A program made the position numbers and the translations under genes. Shown in pieces: positions 7,516 through 11,042 of a stretch of 11,042 bases of DNA. Position 1 is the stretch's first letter; every line of letters begins with the position of its first letter. Source of the stretch: JALORV01 sp044225415 (lineage in GTDB: Bacteria; Pseudomonadota; Gammaproteobacteria; Burkholderiales; Burkholderiaceae_F). The notes beneath the pieces were generated by a model. The model made no database searches, was not told where the DNA came from, and saw nothing but the letters and a program-made list of their open reading frames with translations. The stretch lies in the NCBI GenBank assembly GCA_044225415.1, contig JBGAIO010000091.1, positions 1-11,042 on the forward strand, given 5' to 3'.

Positions 7516-9170
7516 ATGGACTCCTATCGCTCGCTCTACGAATCCTTCCGCTGGAACGTGCCGGCGGAATTCAACATCGCCACCGTGTGCAGCCGGCGTT
7601 GGGCGCACGAGACTTCGCGCATCGCCCTGCACTGCGAGGACGAGGACGGCGCCACGCGTTCCTACACCTACGCGGCGCTGCAGTCGGACGCGAACCGGCT
7701 GTCGAATGCGCTGCGCGCACTGGGCGTGGCGCGCGGCGACCGGGTGGCGATCGTGCTGCCGCAGCGCGCGGAGACGGCGATCGCGCACATGGCGATCTAC
7801 CAGCTCGGCGCGATCGCGATGCCGCTGTCGCTGCTGTTCGGGCCGGATGCCCTCGAATACCGGATTGCCAACAGCGACGCCGTGGCTGCCGTGGTCGATG
7901 CGTCGGCGCTGCCGGCGCTCGCGTCGGTCCGCGCGCAGTGCCCCGCGCTGAAGCACCTCATCGTGGTGGGCGATGCGAATGCCGGCGGCGATGTCCATGA
8001 GTGGAGCACGCTGCTCGGCAGCGCATCCGACCGCTTCGACTGCGTCACCACCGCGGCGAGCGATCCCGCACTGCTGATCTACACCAGCGGAACCACCGGT
8101 CAGCCCAAGGGCGCGCTGCTGCCGCACTCGGCGCTGATCGGCAACCTGCCGGGCTTCGTCGCGTCGCAGAACTGGTTCCCGCAGGCGGGCGACGTGTTCT
8201 GGTCACCGGCCGACTGGGCGTGGACCGGCGGCCTGTGGGACGCGCTGCTGCCGACGTTGTACTTCGGATTTCCCATCGTCGCGGCGCGCGGCCGCTTCGC
8301 GCCCGAGCGCGCCTTCGACATCCTGCAGCGGCATGGCGTGACCTGCACCTTCCTGTTTTCCCCACCGCGCTGAAGATGATGATGAAGACGGTGGCCGAGC
8401 CACGCCGGCACTATCGGCTGAGGCTGCGCTCGATGATGAGCGGCGGCGAGGCGGTGGGCAGCGCGGTGTACGACTGGTGCCGCGGCGAGCTCGGCGTCAC
8501 GGTCAACGAGATGTTCGGGCAGACCGAGATGAACTACATCGTCGGCAACTCGCACGCCAAATGGCCGGCGCGCCCCGGCAGCATGGGCCGGCCCTACCCC
8601 GGCCATCGCGTGGCAGTGATCGATGAGGCAGGCAAGCCGCTGCCGGCCGGCGAAACCGGCGAAGTGGCGGTCAATCGCTTCGACATCCACGGCCATCGCG
8701 ACCCGGTGATGTTCCTCGAATACTGGCGCAATCCCGAAGCGACGCAGCGCAAGTTCACCGGCGACTGGTCGCGCACCGGCGATCTCGCCAGCGTCGATGC
8801 CGATGGCTATCTTTGGTACCAGGGCCGCGCCGACGACGTCTTCAAGGCCGCGGGCTACCGCATCGGGCCGGGCGAGATCGAGAACTGCCTGCTGAAGCAC
8901 GCGGCGGTCGCGAATGTCGCCGTCGTGCCGAAGCCCGATGCGGAGCGCGGCGCGGTGGTGAAGGCCTTCGTGGTGCTGGCGGGCGGACATCGTGGCGACG
9001 AGGCGCTGGTCGCCGAACTGCAGCAGCACGTACGCGGGCAGCTCGCGCCGTACGAGTATCCGAAGGAGATCGAGTTCATCGATGCACTGCCGATGACGAC
9101 GACGGGGAAGGTGCAGCGAAGGGTGCTGCGGGAGCTGGAAGTGAAGCGGGGGAAGGAAAGCGCGAAGTAG
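7516..9170 (+). pseudogene. AMP-dependent acyl-CoA synthetase, interrupted by one frameshift
   Basis: The family activates a carboxylate with ATP and joins it to CoA, in acetyl-/medium-chain acyl-CoA synthetase style. The two reading frames together span about 551 residues, a full-length enzyme. The first frame (7516-8373) holds the nucleotide-binding loop YTSGTTGQPKG (189-199) and DVFWSPADWAWTGG. It then runs into TGA at 8371. The second frame continues directly with PTALKMMMK, SGGEAVG, MFGQTEMNYIVG, SRTGDLASVDADGY, GRADDVFKAAGYRIGPGEIE, and the C-terminal PMTTTGKVQRR with the catalytic lysine at 9108-9110. The break falls in TTTTCCCC (8356-8363). One base added there restores the frame. All core motifs survive on both sides, so this is either a very recent mutation or a sequence error. 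The substrate cannot be read from the sequence. Confidence 0.88.
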
Positions 9171-9190
9171 CGCCGGGCAAGTCAAACTGG

Positions 9191-9260
9191 GCCCCGGCCT
9201 TCGCCGGGGCGACGAGTTCGGGAGGTACTCGGACTACGTCATCCCGGCGAAGGCCGGGAT
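9191..9260. repeat. Second paired palindromic dispersed repeat (REP-like), inward arrangement
   Basis: Two hairpin-forming units lie between the acyl-CoA synthetase stop and the next gene. The left unit (9191-9210) is GCCCCGGC, CTTC, GCCGGGGC, followed by GACGA. The right unit begins GTC at 9238 and has the stem ATCCCGGC, GAAG, GCCGGGAT (9241-9260). The left is an imperfect reverse complement of the right. Compared with the pair at 4390-4463, the consensus is related (GTCATCCC, then a palindrome, then GGGATCC). Here, however, the GTCAT ends point towards each other and the GGATCC ends lie outside. It may also act as a bidirectional stop between convergent transcripts. Confidence 0.7.
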
Positions 9261-9285
9261 CCAATTTTCTCAGCGCACTACGTGC

Positions 9286-9633
9286 CTACGCCGTGCGCCT
9301 TGCGGGTGCCGGCCGCAGCGTGGCACTGGCCACCGCGGCCTTCAGGATGCGGTCGCGTTCGTCGTTGGTCGCGTCGATCAGGCGTGTCACGTAAGCAGCC
9401 GGCACGTCGCGGTAGCGGCGGCGATCCGGACGGAAGGTGATCTCGCGCCAGCCCTGCGCCAGCAGCCAGCGCCACAGGCTCTCGGACATGCCGGACTGCA
9501 CCGTCATGCGCACATCGTCGCGGCAGATGCGCGCGCCGAGCGCGGGCCGGGTGCCGCTGCAACCCACGCCACGCCGCACACGAATCTTCAGCAGCGTGCG
9601 TACCCGGTCTCGGACAGGTCTGACGAAATCCAC
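9286..9633 (-). CDS. Small uncharacterised protein, paralogue of the upstream gene
   Basis: I do not recognise the family. Taking the GTG at 9633 gives 115 residues. The frame is open further upstream, but that part runs into the neighbouring gene. The GTG is preceded by GGAGG (9645-9649). It also makes the distance to the shared RMTVQ motif (41 residues) almost equal to that in the paralogue (42). The core reads RMTVQSGMSESLW, then AQGWREITF, RRYRDVPAAYVTRL and a helical DERDRILKAAV, ending in a basic Pro/Ala/Arg tail. No signal peptide or membrane segment is evident. It lies 64 bases downstream of its paralogue on the same strand, so a tandem duplication is likely. It ends close to the second palindromic repeat pair. 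Confidence 0.6.
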   Translation of the reverse strand: MDFVRPVRDRVRTLLKIRVRRGVGCSGTRPALGARICRDDVRMTVQSGMSESLWRWLLAQGWREITFRPDRRRYRDVPAAYVTRLIDATNDERDRILKAAVASATLRPAPARRTA

Positions 9634-9697
9634 TCGGGAATCAACCTCCGGGAATGACTGTAGCCACGGAGGCCGCGCAACGAATCCCAAGAACGGG

Positions 9698-10095
9698 CTA
9701 GTTCGTCGGGCTACGCTCCACTGTGCGCACGGCCGGGCGCTCGGCGGCGCGATCAACGGTCGGTGTTTCGCGCGGCCGCGTCGCTTCGCGGATCGCCATC
9801 AGCAGGATCTTCTGGCGATCTTCCGGCCCGACATCGTACAACCGGTTCACCAGCGAGGTGGACAGCGCGCGGTAATGCAGGCGGTTTTCGCCGCTGCGCA
9901 GTTCGCGCCAGCCGAGCGCGCTGAACCCTGCCACATTTCGTCCGTCAGCCCGGCCTGCACCGTCATGCGCAGGCCTGCGCAGCACAGCGTCGCGCCCATG
10001 CGCGGCTTCGGACCGACCACGGGCCGCGCTGGCGCGGGCTTGCGGAAACCGAACAGATCGGTCAGTGAGGTGTTGAGGATGTCTGCAAGACTCAT
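9698..10095 (-). pseudogene. Small uncharacterised protein, paralogue of the downstream gene, with one frameshift
   Basis: It has an ATG at 10095 with a good Shine-Dalgarno sequence (GGAGG, 10100-10104). The first frame reads MSLADILNTSLTDLFGF, then LRMTVQAGLTDEMWQ (to residue 56). It then loses sense and stops at 9847. The other frame resumes at once with GFSALGWRELR, HYRALSTSLVNRLYD and EDRQKILLMAIREAT, stopping at 9698. Alignment with the downstream paralogue shows the same spacing (eight residues from the W of DEMW to the W of GWRE) if one base is added in the GGGTT run (9924-9928). The intact protein would have 132 residues. Its function is unknown. The short amphipathic N-terminus and basic C-terminal tail are shared in style with the paralogue. 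It could be a real pseudogene or a sequence error. Confidence 0.65.
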
Positions 10096-10131
10096 GCTGC
10101 CTCCACGAATGCAGCGACTGTATCGACGCCC

Positions 10132-10145
10132 TCGAAGCGCTTCGA
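10132..10145. promoter_or_regulatory. Perfect 14-bp palindrome in a divergent intergenic region
   Basis: TCGAAGCGCTTCGA is a perfect dyad with no spacer, 37 bases before the ATG of the minus-strand small gene and about 119 bases before the plus-strand carbonic-anhydrase-like gene. Such a site could bind a dimeric regulator. No known operator is recognised and GC-rich DNA gives short palindromes by chance. I see nothing else clear in the rest of this 168-base gap. Confidence 0.25.
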
Positions 10146-10263
10146 TCCCACGTGCCGGCGATCGCGGCAGGCCGCTAATCCGGAGGGGGTACGTCGGCTG
10201 GTCTTACACTGCAGGGCATCCCTGTCGACACCGCGCCGCGGCAAACAGACCGCACGCTCTGCC

Positions 10264-10788
10264 ATGTCCATCTATCAGCTCGGCGACCGCAGCCCCGACA
10301 TCGATCCCACGGCTTATGTGTTCGAGAGTGCGACGGTGATCGGCCGCGTGACGCTGGGCGCGCGCGTCAGCATCTGGCCGTACGCGACGCTGCGGGGCGA
10401 CAACGAGCCCATCGTGCTGGGCGCCGACAGCAACGTGCAGGAAGGTTGCGTGCTGCACACCGACCCCGGCATCCCGTTGACGGTGGGCAATTTCGTCACG
10501 ATCGGCCACCAGGCGGTGCTGCATGGCTGCACGATCGGCGATGGCAGTCTGATCGGCATCCAGGCGGTGATCCTCAATGGCGCGAAAGTGGGACGCAACT
10601 GCCTGGTCGGCGCCGGCGCGCTGGTCACCGAGGGCAAGGAGATCCCCGACAACTCGCTGGTGCTGGGTTCGCCCGCCAAGGTCGTGCGCACGCTCGACGA
10701 GGCCGCGATCGCGGGCATGCACCGCAATACCGCGGGCTATGCCGAACGCGGTCGGTTCTATCGCGCTGCGCTGAAGCGGATCGGCTAG
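10264..10788 (+). CDS. Gamma-carbonic-anhydrase-like hexapeptide repeat protein (YrdA family)
   Basis: This is a left-handed beta-helix protein of 174 residues, the usual length for the YrdA/PaaY-type gamma-carbonic anhydrase family. Members form trimers with metal at the subunit interface. Some hydrate CO2, others show no activity or act on CoA thioesters. Hexapeptide repeats run from about residue 15 to 140, for example ATVIGRVTLGARV and TIGDGSLIGIQAVI. The three metal-binding histidines are all present: His65 (VLHTD), His82 (IGHQ) and His87 (VLHGC). The RGDN motif (44-47) supplies the conserved Arg and Asp. A C-terminal helix follows. There is no signal peptide, so it is cytoplasmic. The Shine-Dalgarno sequence is weak. 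hslO begins 7 bases after the stop, so co-transcription is likely. Enzymatic activity cannot be judged from sequence alone. Confidence 0.93.
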   Translation: MSIYQLGDRSPDIDPTAYVFESATVIGRVTLGARVSIWPYATLRGDNEPIVLGADSNVQEGCVLHTDPGIPLTVGNFVTIGHQAVLHGCTIGDGSLIGIQAVILNGAKVGRNCLVGAGALVTEGKEIPDNSLVLGSPAKVVRTLDEAAIAGMHRNTAGYAERGRFYRAALKRIG

Positions 10789-10795
10789 CCGACAC

Positions 10796-11042
10796 GTGGC
10801 AGACAGCCTGCTGAAATTCCTGTTCCGTGGCGCACCGGGGCGCGGCGAACTGGTGCGGATGGACGAATCCTGGCGCGCGATGACCGCGCACCACGCCGAT
10901 CCGCCGCCGGTGAAGCGGCTGCTCGGCGAGATGGTCGCCGCGGCCGCCCTGCTGGCGAGCAACATCAAGTTCAATGGTGCGCTGATCATGCAGCTGCACG
11001 GTGACGGGCCGCTGAAGCTGATGGTCGTCGAATGCCAGAGCG
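10796..11042 (+). CDS. hslO: Redox-regulated chaperone Hsp33 (5' part only)
   Basis: Hsp33 is a cytoplasmic holdase chaperone switched on by oxidation, when its C-terminal zinc-binding cysteines form disulfides. The first 82 residues are visible from the GTG at 10796. They match the Hsp33 N-terminal domain: DSLLKFLFRG, RGELVRMDESW, PPVKRLLGEMVAAAALLASNIKF and GALIMQLHGDGPLKLMVVEC. The window ends before the C-terminal CxC and CxxC zinc motif, so redox competence cannot be checked. The GTG is the first usable start after the preceding stop and gives the usual N-terminus. The gap of seven bases to the carbonic-anhydrase-like gene suggests one transcript. Confidence 0.93.
   Translation, partial: MADSLLKFLFRGAPGRGELVRMDESWRAMTAHHADPPPVKRLLGEMVAAAALLASNIKFNGALIMQLHGDGPLKLMVVECQS

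Noticed and set aside
4390..9260. A CRISPR array made of the repeated palindromes
   Set aside because: Only two pairs occur, nearly 5 kb apart, in inverted orientation and without regular spacers.
9634..9756. An extended N-terminus for the downstream small paralogue
   Set aside because: The extra 41 codons run into the 3' end of the upstream paralogue and lack coding character. The GTG at 9633 has GGAGG upstream and matches the paralogue's length.
10204..10989. A 261-codon open frame on the minus strand
   Set aside because: It is antisense to the carbonic-anhydrase-like gene and hslO, both with recognisable motifs. It is a shadow frame.

Overview
This 11 kb stretch is high-GC bacterial DNA from what looks like a betaproteobacterium, most likely of the order Burkholderiales. 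The dapA-bamC pair, a TrpS with an insertion typical of that group, and the run rnm-yciO-site-2 protease-trpS all point that way. The assignment comes from protein character and gene order, not from a marker-gene match. Most of the window is ordinary conserved chromosome. I see no RNA gene, CRISPR array, integrase or transposase.

Left block (1-6113, all minus strand, read right to left). rnm (YciV, PHP-domain exoribonuclease), yciO (YrdC/Sua5 fold), an M50 site-2 protease, trpS, a class I methyltransferase, dapA and bamC (truncated by the window edge). The genes share a direction and lie close together, but it is probably not one transcript. A paired palindromic repeat sits behind yciO. TATA-like -10 boxes lie directly before rnm and the protease gene. 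dapA-bamC has its own promoter-like sequence with a large inverted repeat over its -35 position. The jobs are housekeeping: rRNA 5'-end maturation, tryptophanyl-tRNA synthesis, lysine/diaminopimelate synthesis and outer-membrane protein assembly.

Middle block (6156-9170). A small secreted cysteine-rich protein (+) converges on an alpha/beta hydrolase (-). The hydrolase diverges from an acyl-CoA synthetase (+) whose reading frame is broken once, in a T4C4 run.

Right block (9180-11042). A second pair of palindromic repeats of the same general type is followed by two tandem minus-strand genes for small, unrecognised, paralogous proteins. One of these also has a single-base frameshift. Then, on the plus strand, come a gamma-carbonic-anhydrase-like hexapeptide protein and, 7 bases later, the start of hslO (Hsp33), cut by the window end.

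The least explained items are the two paralogous small proteins, the cysteine-rich secreted protein with repeated motifs, the two repeat pairs in opposite arrangement, the dapA upstream dyad, and two frameshifts that both look like one lost base in or beside a homopolymer. The frameshifts suggest either sequence error or recent decay. I found no convincing new multi-gene system.
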